64,000 bases of DNA from NCBI GenBank assembly GCA_903926385.1, contig CAIYIS010000080.1, positions 62,001 through 126,000 on the forward strand, written 5' to 3'. The notes beneath the pieces are model-generated. The model did not search any database. It worked only from the letters and a program-made list of their open reading frames with translations, and was not told the DNA's origin. Of the stretch, positions 47,010 to 55,974 are shown piece after piece. The first letter of the stretch is position 1; each line of letters begins with the position of its first letter. This DNA comes from an uncultured Bacteroidota bacterium. GTDB taxonomy: Bacteria; Bacteroidota; Bacteroidia; 2-12-FULL-35-15. Both the position numbers and the translations under genes were made by a program.

Positions 47010-48683
47010 TCAGCCTTTTATATTTATGTTTTCCCATCCATTATCGTGTAGTATTCCGTGTAATTTCATTTTTTCTGAAGTCACTTTTACATCATTATAA
47101 TATATCGGGATTGTCTCGTCTGAGCTATTAAGTGAAGTAAGCAAAACAACTCCTACCCCCATTTTTGCCTTAATACAAATCAAAAGTTTATAGAGTAACG
47201 AATTATCAGATTTAACTATCTGAACTCTTGAGCCTCCAGTTATGTGTATTGCAGAAGGAATTAAATCAATCGCAATTAGTCTTGCTTTAACTGTCCATGC
47301 CATATTAACCGAACCATTACCATAATATAAAAGATCAAAATCTTCCTCAAGAATTGCAGGAGCAAATGGCATAAACTCGGGTCTGTTTTTACAACGATTT
47401 AATTTGTTTTTACTTTCTAAGTCAAATGCGTTTCCAATAATACATCGCCCCCCTAAAGCTCTTGGCCCAAATTCTAAACGGCCAGATGCTAAAGCAATTA
47501 ATTTCCCTTGAAGGATTGCCTCAACAGCAATTTTTATATCGTTCTCTAAATCATTTGAAATTTTTCCTTGATTAATTACTTTAGGGCCAAGAAAAGCTCC
47601 TGCTTTCGGAATTTCTATCCCCTGATTGGCTTTAATGAAGCTACATACAGCCGCGCCAATCGCGGTTCCAGAGTCCTCAGACCATGGACTAATTGTAACC
47701 GAGCCAATGTCACATTTCATGAGCCATTTTATAAAATATTCATTCGCTTGACAATTTAAGGCAGCCCCTCCCGCAAATCCAATATGATCAACTTTTAATT
47801 TTAAATTATTTCTTGCAAAAATTATATTCTGCTCTATTAATTTCCAACTATTATAAGTAAACCATGCTTGAATAGACGCGGCAATATCTTTCCCTTTTTG
47901 ATAGTTGTTTTTCGAATCAATTAATGCTAATTTTAAATTTGTATCATTACATTTGTTTATGAATATATCTGGGGCATCCTTCAGCCGATGAGAAGGATAT
48001 TTATATTGAAAAATTTCAAAATCCGTTTTTTTAACAATTGAAATTTCATTTAAATTTTCTAACCAAATAGGTTTTCCATATCCCGATAATGCCATCAGTT
48101 TCCCTGGGCCAGTTCTTCCTTTGAATCCTAAATGATAAGCGAATTGATGAAAAACAGATCCAAAAGAATTTGGATGTGAAATTCGGTTAATAAGCCTCAT
48201 TTTTCCATCCCAATAAAAAAATGAAATAGATTCAAATTCACCAATTGTGTCGCTAATGAATATTAAACTATTTTTGGGTAGCCCAAATGGAATTAAACTA
48301 TATGCATGTGATGCGTGGTGTCCAATATAATTAAATGTACCATAGCGACTATATCCTGAATAACCTTGTTTCATCCTTTCCCATTCCTTCAGCAGTCTCA
48401 TTTCATAATAATTTCTATCACCAAAATATTGAAGAGAATGAAGTAGTCCCTTTAAAAAGAAACGCTTATATATATTCCAACCTTCGCTCCAAACAATAGT
48501 GTCTTCAACAAAATCACTTTCTAAAATTAAATTAATGCCGTTATAAGGAAATCTTGATGTATTTTTTTCCTTAACGATTCTGTCTTCCTCTACTGCGAAA
48601 GTTAATAGCCCCTGGTAATTAAGTGCGCAAGCTGCTGATCCGTGCCCGAAATTAGTGCCGATATACGTTTTTTTATTCTTCAA
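47010..48683 (-). CDS. carbamoyltransferase (NodU/CmcH/TobZ type)
   Basis: 557 aa. N-terminal ASKHA-like domain beginning YIGTNFGHGSAACAL, with GHHASHAYSLIPFG (metal-binding His residues) at about 125-138 and FAGGAALNCQAN at about 303-314; C-terminal YrdC-like/carbamoyl domain with RLEFGPRALGGRCIIGNA (about 398-415) and RPEFMPFAPA. Transfers a carbamoyl group from carbamoyl phosphate, through carbamoyl-AMP, to a hydroxyl of a sugar or natural product. The start is TTG at 48683, overlapping the stop of the preceding gene. Converges on the glycosyltransferase gene with a 22-nt gap. Confidence 0.88.
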   Translation of the reverse strand: MKNKKTYIGTNFGHGSAACALNYQGLLTFAVEEDRIVKEKNTSRFPYNGINLILESDFVEDTIVWSEGWNIYKRFFLKGLLHSLQYFGDRNYYEMRLLKEWERMKQGYSGYSRYGTFNYIGHHASHAYSLIPFGLPKNSLIFISDTIGEFESISFFYWDGKMRLINRISHPNSFGSVFHQFAYHLGFKGRTGPGKLMALSGYGKPIWLENLNEISIVKKTDFEIFQYKYPSHRLKDAPDIFINKCNDTNLKLALIDSKNNYQKGKDIAASIQAWFTYNSWKLIEQNIIFARNNLKLKVDHIGFAGGAALNCQANEYFIKWLMKCDIGSVTISPWSEDSGTAIGAAVCSFIKANQGIEIPKAGAFLGPKVINQGKISNDLENDIKIAVEAILQGKLIALASGRLEFGPRALGGRCIIGNAFDLESKNKLNRCKNRPEFMPFAPAILEEDFDLLYYGNGSVNMAWTVKARLIAIDLIPSAIHITGGSRVQIVKSDNSLLYKLLICIKAKMGVGVVLLTSLNSSDETIPIYYNDVKVTSEKMKLHGILHDNGWENINIKG

Positions 48684-49375
48684 AAGATTCTTTTTTGTTC
48701 AATGTAATTTTTTAACCAATCACTGATAGTAGTACATGCATGAAATTGGTCACGGATTAAATCAATATACTGACAGTTGGGATCTTTATTCACACAATTA
48801 GTAATAAATGATTTTGTGATTTGATCTCCATTCCGATGAATCATTTCAGTTAGATTTGACAAATTGATTTCATTCTGTTCCCCGATTTTGATTTTATATA
48901 AATTATTAATGGATTTGCCTCCAATTTCATCACAAATTTGTTTAAAACGTTGATTGTTATCAACAGTTCTCATAAGCATCATTATTGTTTTAGCTTTAAA
49001 ATAATCATTGTTTTCTGTGCCAAATTTTAAAGTTTTTAAATAGGATATTAAATATTCGTATATAAATTTAACCTTAGAATGTTCAATTGATATGTTTGAC
49101 AAGTGATCATCAAAGTGAATTGACACTTTCATTGGTAAGATATTCTTTAAGCTTTGCTCAATTTCAAATTTTAACATGGTTGTATCAATATTGAGGGATT
49201 TTGGAGCAATCAAATCAATATCACTATAGGTAAAAGTTTTGAGAAAATCCAAATGAAAATCATTATACTTCCAAGAACCACGAATGATGAAATGAGGACT
49301 GAAATTCATGATTTCATTAATAACCCTTTCCTTAATGATGGCTCTTCTTAAAAAATAATTGGTTGTTGTCGTCAT
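48680..49375 (-). CDS. nucleotidyltransferase-like protein, unknown function
   Basis: 231 aa. FIIRGSWKYNDFHLDFL ... YSDIDLIAP (about residues 29-56) reads as a GS...DxD nucleotidyltransferase-like core; the rest is helical, with GSW in place of the typical GSF. The stop overlaps the carbamoyltransferase start, so the two are translated together. It may be a partner enzyme or a degenerate NTase; no clear family. Confidence 0.5.
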   Translation of the reverse strand: MTTTTNYFLRRAIIKERVINEIMNFSPHFIIRGSWKYNDFHLDFLKTFTYSDIDLIAPKSLNIDTTMLKFEIEQSLKNILPMKVSIHFDDHLSNISIEHSKVKFIYEYLISYLKTLKFGTENNDYFKAKTIMMLMRTVDNNQRFKQICDEIGGKSINNLYKIKIGEQNEINLSNLTEMIHRNGDQITKSFITNCVNKDPNCQYIDLIRDQFHACTTISDWLKNYIEQKRIF

Positions 49376-49677
49376 CTTTCTCGTGAAACGATAGTATAAA
49401 GTATTCTAATTTTCTGACCTTTTTAATTTCACCAAAATAGATAGTTGAGCTGAGTATTAAAAATTGTGAAATTAAAAAGAAATGATTAACAGAATGAATA
49501 TTTCATACTTTTCACTTCAAATTATTCGAAATTTCCGATTTGCTTTTTAATATTCAAATAGGTTAAAGTGTTGAATTATAAAAGAAGTTTTTAAAGCACT
49601 ATTCTATTTTCTCAAGGTACTTGCAAATTCTTTTGAAGAAATAATTATGTTAATAATAAATGAATCACTCTTTTTAT
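49376..49677. other. 302-nt gap between carbamoyltransferase unit and defence operon
   Basis: AT-rich, with no gene, tRNA or convincing terminator seen. It is the downstream end of the long defence operon. Confidence 0.4.
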
Positions 49678-50373
49678 TTACGCTAGCAGTTTTTCCAACT
49701 TCATTTTCCATTTTTCCCAATCCGGCATTTCCTTGGTTTGTAGGTCAATAAACTTTTGGGTATGGTCGTGATGAATGAGGTGGCAGAGTTCGTGAATGAT
49801 AACATATTCAATACACCCCTTTGGTGCTTTAATCAATTCAGGATTGAGAATTATTTTGCCTTTGGGTGTGCAGCTTCCCCACCGGGTTGGCATCTCTCTC
49901 AACACGATTGACGAGGGTTCTACATTATGTTTCTTGAATTTGTCAATGATTGGTTTTGCAGTGGAATGAAACTTTGTTTTCGCATTTTGTAAATACCATT
50001 CGTTTATTAATTGTTTCACTTTTGATTTGTTGTTTGTAGTAACTTCAATATACTGTCCCTTCAGTTTCACTGATTCTATTTTGCTTTGAATAATTTTCAA
50101 ACGATATTGCCTGCCAAGATAAAGATGTGATTCGCCACCTACAAATTTTCTTGTCGGTGTTTTTGGATGGAAAGAAAGAAAGAAACTTTGTTGTTTTATA
50201 ATCCAAGGTGCTTTCTTTTTTAGTTTTTCTTTAACCTTATCCAACGAAGTATCAACAGGTGCTTTTACTAAAACAGTTAAGTCCGGTGTAACAGTAATAC
50301 CTAAAGATTTCCTGGAGGAATATTCTAATCGGAAATCTATTTGTTTTGAACCGAAAGAAATTGATTGTATCAT
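49678..50373 (-). CDS. YgjP-like zinc metallopeptidase (M48-like/SprT-like)
   Basis: 231 aa. The motif IIHELCHLIHHDHTQKF (HExxH with a third His further on, about residues 190-206) and the family strand LREMPTRWGSCTPKGKIILNPELI are present. YgjP/WLM-like metallopeptidases are often encoded next to hsdR. Start ATG 50373 overlaps the hsdR stop by 4 nt. Substrate unknown; it may process a host or phage protein, but this is inference. Last gene of the operon. Confidence 0.85.
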   Translation of the reverse strand: MIQSISFGSKQIDFRLEYSSRKSLGITVTPDLTVLVKAPVDTSLDKVKEKLKKKAPWIIKQQSFFLSFHPKTPTRKFVGGESHLYLGRQYRLKIIQSKIESVKLKGQYIEVTTNNKSKVKQLINEWYLQNAKTKFHSTAKPIIDKFKKHNVEPSSIVLREMPTRWGSCTPKGKIILNPELIKAPKGCIEYVIIHELCHLIHHDHTQKFIDLQTKEMPDWEKWKMKLEKLLA

Positions 50374-53300
50374 TTCTTGTAACGAATTTTAGCAACATTG
50401 ACGCACAGTTCCGCCACCTTGTCAATTTCTTCAAAACTCATTTGCAGGTAGTATTTATCTCTCACTTCATCAATTAAATAATCGCCAATCAGGTGAATCA
50501 TTTTTTTAGGAACATCTACTTCATTTTGCCAATTTACTTTTATGAGTTTTTTTATTATTTCATCAATTGCCAATGCGGTATGTGCAGAAATTTGTTTTCG
50601 TGTTTCTGAATCACTCACTTTGTTTTGTAATTCCTCATTAGTGATTCCATAAAATGCCTTTGCCACATCAACATTTTGTAGCGATGCAGGAATATCAGTA
50701 TCGGTATGTGACAAAACAGCATCCATTATTTCTTTCACTTTGTTTAAATATTGCGCCTCGTTAATTCGTTTGGTTTCATAATCTGCAATAGCATCTTTTA
50801 GCATCTGGGAAAACTTTTTATAGAAAGCAGGGTCTTCCTCCATTTTCTCTGTAATGTGTTTTGCAGTCCTGCTAACAATCTTGTCTGCTTTTGCAACCTT
50901 ACCAATAGTATTCTCAACTTCCTCCTGAAATTTTTCTTTGTCAAAAATATTCACCAACTCTGTTATGGTTGCCACACCTTCGGTTTGAATATGAGTATCA
51001 ATTAGTTTTTGAATTTGCCCCTCGTATTGTTTGTAATCAATCACATCAGAATACCGTTGCAATACAGCGGTTCTTAATTTTATAAAAAATGCTAAATCAT
51101 CTTTATATCGTTTCATTGTTTTTTCATCTGTGTTTTTGTGAAAGTCAATAGATGAAAAAGCCAGTTTCAAAAGTTTTGCAAATGCTGCCAGTTTATCATA
51201 AAAATCAACTCTTATCGCTTCGTCTTTTAATAATAGTTGATATGCTTCTGCATCTCTTTTGTTTGAAATCGTTTTGAAAATATCCCATAATTCAGAATAT
51301 TTCTGTGGTAATTTTTTTATTTCTTCATTGATATTGGTGAGAGTTCCCAACAAATCCTCATTGTCAAAATCTTCAAATGATGAATACATTTCCAATGCTT
51401 CATCCAAATTTTGAATCACGCCATAATAGTCTATGATGTATCCATAATCCTTATCAGGATAAACACGGTTTACCCTTGCAATAGCTTGTAATAAGGTATG
51501 TCCTTTTAAATTCCGTGTGAGATAAAGAACAGTATTTTTTGGTTCATCAAATCCGGTTAAGAGTTTATCTACTACAATAATTATTTCAGGTTTGTCTGAT
51601 TTTTTAAAACGATTGATAAGATTATTCTGGTATTTTTTTGGTGTGCCATGTTCATCCATCATCTTTTTCCAAAATACTTTCACCTTGTCGGTTGATTCAG
51701 CATAAGCACTATCTTCACCTTCCCTTTCATCAGTTGGAGAAATTAAAACTTCTGTACTGACAATTCCTATTTCATCAAGAAACATTTTATATTTGATTGC
51801 AGCATCTTTATTTTGTGTTACCAATTGCCCTTTGAAAGGTGTTCTACCCTGAAAATTATCCCGGTAATGATAACTTATGTCCCAACAAATAGCATAAATT
51901 TTTTGCTCGGCAATATTCAGCTGGTCTGCTCTTGAAAATTTTCTTTTCAAATCCGCTTTCTGAAATTCATTCAAAGGTTCTGATATGTTACTAAAAAATT
52001 CATCAATTGGTTTTTCATGTACCGTTTGTTTCGCAAACCTTCCTTCATACAATAAAGGGACAACCGCTTTATCTTTTACAGCCTGGTCAACAGTATAAGC
52101 ATCTATCATTCCACCAAACTTGACTGCCGTACTTTTATCCTTTTTGAAAAGTGGTGTTCCGGTAAATGCAATGAAACAAGCATTAGGTAAAGTCTTTTGC
52201 ATTTCGATATTGAATGTACCATGTTGTGTTCGGTGTCCTTCATCTACCAAAACAAATATGTCGTGGCTCTCCAATGGTTTTGTGATTTTTTTAACTGCTG
52301 CTTCAAACTTATTAATTACAGTTGTAACTACTGAATCACTTTTGCTTTCTAACAATTCAACCAATCTCTGCCCTGTCGTTGCATTCTCTACAAACATTCC
52401 GCACTTGCGAAATGTCCCTGTTATCTGGTCGTCTAAATCTATGCGGTCAGTTACTAATATTATTTTAGGATTGCGGATTTGTTTTTCTAATGCGATTGCT
52501 TGAGCAAGCATTACCATTGTCAAAGATTTTCCGCTTCCCTGTGTATGCCATACTACACCACCTATTCTTCTTCCATTTTCCAAATGTAAAATCCTGTGAA
52601 TTGATTTTTTTATTACAAAGTATTGCTGATAACGTGCAATCTTTTTTTCGCCATTATCAAACAAAATGAAATTAAAAGCTAAATCCATCAGCCTTTCAGG
52701 TCGGCATAAACTATAAAGGTATTCATCTTGTTTGGTGGGCAATATGTTTTCGCTTTCAAGTGCATCAAAGTAAGAGCGGACATAACGAAACCGTTCTGAA
52801 AACAATTTGCTTTTCTGGTCTGGACTTAAAGGTTGGTTTTTTAAAGTATGTAGAATTCCATTGTAATTATTTTCCTGTTCTTTGTTCTCAAATTTTTCAT
52901 TCCAAATAGCCCAAAACTCTTCCGTTGTTCCATTGGTTGCATATTTTGCTGAATCAGTTGCAATGCTCAAAATACTTTGTGCATATACATACAAACTCCG
53001 AATACCATCTTCCTGCTGATTTCGTAACTGCTGACTAATTGCTTGTTGTAATGGCTCTTTCATATCTGGTCGCTTGCACTCAATGATACAAAATGGAATT
53101 CCATTTACAAACAAAACTAAATCCGGGCGGTAATGTTCTTTGCTCATGCTACGCATTACCCCAAATTCTTCGGTTACATGAAATACATTGTTCTCTATAT
53201 TTTTCCAATCAATGTATTGCATTGTAAAACTTTTTTTATCCCCATCAATGCTTTGTTCTAAATCCTTTCCTAATGTAATACGGTTGTAAGCCACTTCACA

Positions 53301-53582
53301 AGCAGCTATGTAACCCTCATTCATTGGTAAATCTTTCAATGCTAATATTCCAGTTTCAATGTTTGCATCCGTAAACAAAGAAGTTTTAGTTGAACTAACC
53401 TTAATGCTATTGATTTCCTTTAGCTGATTCCGCAATACTTTTTCCAAAATCACATTACTGGTTTTGTTGCTTCTCAATTCCAATGCTTCTTCAGGACTTA
53501 GATATATATAACCCAATTTTTGCAATAACTGCAAAGCAGGGATTTGACTTATGTGGTCTTCTTTAAAACTTGGTGTGTCCAT
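50370..53582 (-). CDS. hsdR: type I restriction enzyme R subunit (HsdR)
   Basis: 1070 aa, full length. Nuclease domain: RPDLVLFVNGIPFCIIECKRP (about 152-172), the D...ExK site. Helicase domains: Walker A VVWHTQGSGKSLTMVM (about 343-358), DEGH in VLVDEGHRTQHG, SAT-like AFTGTPL, and motif VI QAIARVNRVYPDKDYG. A helical C-terminus (about 820-1070) binds the methylase complex. It translocates DNA with ATP and cuts it when HsdS sites are unmethylated. It is separated from hsdS by six inserted genes. Confidence 0.95.
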   Translation of the reverse strand: MDTPSFKEDHISQIPALQLLQKLGYIYLSPEEALELRSNKTSNVILEKVLRNQLKEINSIKVSSTKTSLFTDANIETGILALKDLPMNEGYIAACEVAYNRITLGKDLEQSIDGDKKSFTMQYIDWKNIENNVFHVTEEFGVMRSMSKEHYRPDLVLFVNGIPFCIIECKRPDMKEPLQQAISQQLRNQQEDGIRSLYVYAQSILSIATDSAKYATNGTTEEFWAIWNEKFENKEQENNYNGILHTLKNQPLSPDQKSKLFSERFRYVRSYFDALESENILPTKQDEYLYSLCRPERLMDLAFNFILFDNGEKKIARYQQYFVIKKSIHRILHLENGRRIGGVVWHTQGSGKSLTMVMLAQAIALEKQIRNPKIILVTDRIDLDDQITGTFRKCGMFVENATTGQRLVELLESKSDSVVTTVINKFEAAVKKITKPLESHDIFVLVDEGHRTQHGTFNIEMQKTLPNACFIAFTGTPLFKKDKSTAVKFGGMIDAYTVDQAVKDKAVVPLLYEGRFAKQTVHEKPIDEFFSNISEPLNEFQKADLKRKFSRADQLNIAEQKIYAICWDISYHYRDNFQGRTPFKGQLVTQNKDAAIKYKMFLDEIGIVSTEVLISPTDEREGEDSAYAESTDKVKVFWKKMMDEHGTPKKYQNNLINRFKKSDKPEIIIVVDKLLTGFDEPKNTVLYLTRNLKGHTLLQAIARVNRVYPDKDYGYIIDYYGVIQNLDEALEMYSSFEDFDNEDLLGTLTNINEEIKKLPQKYSELWDIFKTISNKRDAEAYQLLLKDEAIRVDFYDKLAAFAKLLKLAFSSIDFHKNTDEKTMKRYKDDLAFFIKLRTAVLQRYSDVIDYKQYEGQIQKLIDTHIQTEGVATITELVNIFDKEKFQEEVENTIGKVAKADKIVSRTAKHITEKMEEDPAFYKKFSQMLKDAIADYETKRINEAQYLNKVKEIMDAVLSHTDTDIPASLQNVDVAKAFYGITNEELQNKVSDSETRKQISAHTALAIDEIIKKLIKVNWQNEVDVPKKMIHLIGDYLIDEVRDKYYLQMSFEEIDKVAELCVNVAKIRYKK

Positions 53583-53583
53583 T

Positions 53584-54132
53584 TTAATCCTTTAAATAAG
53601 TATATAAACAGAAAATTCCTGCTAAAGGAAAGGTTATATAAGCAGAAATGGTTATCCAAACGGCAATAGTGAAATAGGAATATTTTCTACTTGCTATTAT
53701 CGAGTTCTGTCTGATTTGTTCGGCAATATCTTTTTCAAAATCTGGGGGTAAATTTTCCTTCAAATCATATTGGGTTTTATTAATTTCATTCATTATTTCT
53801 AAAGTAGTTTTTGTTTTAAGATACTCAAAGAATAAAGTGTTTGCAATGTTTCCAGACGCATAATATCCGCCTTTAATTATTTTAACTCTCGGTGCAAATG
53901 ATATTAGAGCACAAATGCTCGAAAACGCCAACTGTACTATTACAAAAAACAAATAATAACTTAGAAAAGAATTATCCTTTACAAGTTCTAAATCGTAGGT
54001 TTTTGTAATACCGTATATTGATGCAGCGTTAAATGCTAGCATCATTGCGTTTTTTGCCTCTGCAAACTTTAACCAGTCATTCACGTTTGAAAATACTTTA
54101 AAAAGTCTTTCTTCGTTTGTCATTTCTGCCAT
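53584..54132 (-). CDS. Pycsar-type membrane effector (PycTM/DUF5706-like)
   Basis: 182 aa. A short N-terminal helix carries VNDWLKFAEAKNAMMLAFNAAS (about 14-35), the conserved W.KFAE.KN...L..N pattern of the DUF5706/PycTM family, then membrane helices at about 58-80 and 152-178. The segment between them is charged. PycTM effectors are thought to damage the inner membrane when they bind cyclic pyrimidine nucleotides. The gene directly follows a class III cyclase (15-nt gap) and precedes hsdR by 1 nt. Family assignment by pattern; effector role by analogy. Confidence 0.7.
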   Translation of the reverse strand: MAEMTNEERLFKVFSNVNDWLKFAEAKNAMMLAFNAASIYGITKTYDLELVKDNSFLSYYLFFVIVQLAFSSICALISFAPRVKIIKGGYYASGNIANTLFFEYLKTKTTLEIMNEINKTQYDLKENLPPDFEKDIAEQIRQNSIIASRKYSYFTIAVWITISAYITFPLAGIFCLYTYLKD

Positions 54133-54147
54133 GATAAAATTTTGTTA

Positions 54148-55143
54148 TTATTTAATATCCCAATTTACATTTCCTCCATACACTTTTTGGGAAACATTTT
54201 TAATTACTTGCTTTTGTTCAATCCAATAGTTATTAATAATATCATTTCTTTTGGAATTTTCGTTTTTAATTCCATTATAAACTTCCCCTGTCATTAAAAT
54301 TGCAGGATAAGATTTCGTTCTCTTTTTTTTTGAAAAATTTATAATATTTCCCCCCATCATATAAAGTTCTCCAGGTTTAATACTACTTATATTATTTGCA
54401 AATTCTTCAGTAGTCATTTCTACTGTTTCAAGAGTAGTTAAATAGTAAGGTGCAAGAGGGTCATAAGATGAATTGCTGGCATATAAAGAGAGGTAGTTAA
54501 AAAAAGGCTTAATTGCTCTGGGATTGATTGGGTTTCTAATCACTTCAAAATAAGTTTCTTCAATTGTTTTATTTGCTACATCAGTCAATCTTGATGCAAT
54601 GTTTGCAGGATAGCCTACCCAAACTAATCCTTTATTTTCTCCATTTTCATTTCCATTTCTTTGAATTCCAACCTTAATTACCCTTAGTTCACCATAGTCA
54701 ATTCCTATCCCACATTTGAAATCAACACCTTTGAATTGTTGATTAATGATAAATTTTGCAATATGATTGATTGAGATAGCGCAATTAACGGCATTTGTAA
54801 AACAATCAGTTGATGGAAAAACTATCATAACTCTATCGCCAATAATATTTCGAGTATGACCACTATGGTGGCGTGCTACTTTCAAAACTGCTTTTGTAAA
54901 AGCAGTATAGATTCTACCCATAGTTTGAGTATGATGCTTTTCTGTTAACGCAACAGAATTTCTTATATCAACGTAAAGGACGCAAGTTTCAATTTTTTTA
55001 CCTTTTTTATCTTTGCCACTTTCATAAGTAAGTTCCCCATCCATTGAATTAGGCACTACTCTCGTATCATTGTGAATGAAATTCGTTTTAGTAACATCTA
55101 TCACATCCTTTTCAATTTCCTCTATTATGCTTTTTACCGACAT
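54148..55143 (-). CDS. class III nucleotide cyclase (PycC-like, probable Pycsar cyclase)
   Basis: 331 aa. The cyclase domain (about 50-185) keeps both metal Asp (LYVDIRNSVALTE; RNIIGDRVMIVFP), GIGIDYG, and the transition-state pair Asn and Arg in WVGYPANIASRLTDV. The WVG-PAN-ASRLTD segment is like that of Pycsar cyclases, which make cUMP or cCMP. The C-terminal 150 residues are unusual for a bacterial adenylate cyclase and may be sensory. It lies between another cyclase and a PycTM-like gene. All catalytic residues look intact. Pyrimidine specificity is inference from context. Confidence 0.75.
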   Translation of the reverse strand: MSVKSIIEEIEKDVIDVTKTNFIHNDTRVVPNSMDGELTYESGKDKKGKKIETCVLYVDIRNSVALTEKHHTQTMGRIYTAFTKAVLKVARHHSGHTRNIIGDRVMIVFPSTDCFTNAVNCAISINHIAKFIINQQFKGVDFKCGIGIDYGELRVIKVGIQRNGNENGENKGLVWVGYPANIASRLTDVANKTIEETYFEVIRNPINPRAIKPFFNYLSLYASNSSYDPLAPYYLTTLETVEMTTEEFANNISSIKPGELYMMGGNIINFSKKKRTKSYPAILMTGEVYNGIKNENSKRNDIINNYWIEQKQVIKNVSQKVYGGNVNWDIK

Positions 55144-55155
55144 ATTATTTTATAT

Positions 55156-55944
55156 TTATATATAACCAGGGAATTTCATATACTTTACTTTAGTAAAATC
55201 AACACCTTGTAATTTACCTGATTCAAATCCTCTACATGAAACAATCGATTTATCAAAAATGCTGTAGTCCCAACCTAAGTGGTCGTAAGATGAACCATCA
55301 TAAAAGTTTATTGCATTGGACTTGGAAACACTCTCTAACCTGTATAAGTCAGTAATTGGTTGACCTATTATTGTGTATTCTCCATAATGTTCCCCTGGCA
55401 CCTTGTAATAATTCACAGTTCCTTTATGTATAGCAACTTTTACATTCTTACCTGAACCATGAAACTTTTTGATAGCTTCTTCAGCACATGTTTCTGCTTT
55501 ATAAACATGTTGGGGATTTGGCAAATCCAAAAATGGTTTACCGAACACACAAATAATTCCATCGCCCATTAACTTCTCAATTTCACCACCATTTCTATAA
55601 ATAATTGGAATTATTTTTTTATAGTAGTCATCCAAGTAATTTTTCATTTTTGAATTTGTCCATCCAGAAATAGTTTTCGAAAAGGAAGTAATATCAATAA
55701 AAAGCAAGACGACATCTTCTTCTCTCCCTTCATCAAAATATTTAATTAGGTCAGGTTTTGCAGGGTTTAAGTTTTCGTTAATAAACGAAAACATTCTTCT
55801 TTCATTTAGGCTACCCGAATCAAATGCTTTTTTTAAAATATCCTTAGCTTCCGATTTTTCTAAATAATTTTTCACCATTCTGTCTTTAACGTTCAACTCA
55901 TAGAACTCCTGTTTTAGGGAATAAATTTGATTAAGATTTGGCAT
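55156..55944 (-). CDS. second class III nucleotide cyclase-like protein
   Basis: 262 aa. A helical N-terminus (1-80) is followed by a cyclase domain with the metal Asp pair (LLFIDITSFSKTISG; EKLMGDGIICVFG) and YTIIGQPITDLYRLESV in the place of the Asn/Arg motif. The aligned Asn is Thr here (N to T at the TDLYR site) while the Arg is kept, so activity may be altered, or it may act as a partner. A 12-nt gap separates it from the next cyclase. Heterodimers of two class III domains are known elsewhere; here this is only a suggestion. Confidence 0.65.
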   Translation of the reverse strand: MPNLNQIYSLKQEFYELNVKDRMVKNYLEKSEAKDILKKAFDSGSLNERRMFSFINENLNPAKPDLIKYFDEGREEDVVLLFIDITSFSKTISGWTNSKMKNYLDDYYKKIIPIIYRNGGEIEKLMGDGIICVFGKPFLDLPNPQHVYKAETCAEEAIKKFHGSGKNVKVAIHKGTVNYYKVPGEHYGEYTIIGQPITDLYRLESVSKSNAINFYDGSSYDHLGWDYSIFDKSIVSCRGFESGKLQGVDFTKVKYMKFPGYI

Positions 55945-55974
55945 TTCTTTTTATTTATAAATAGTTTAAATTTT

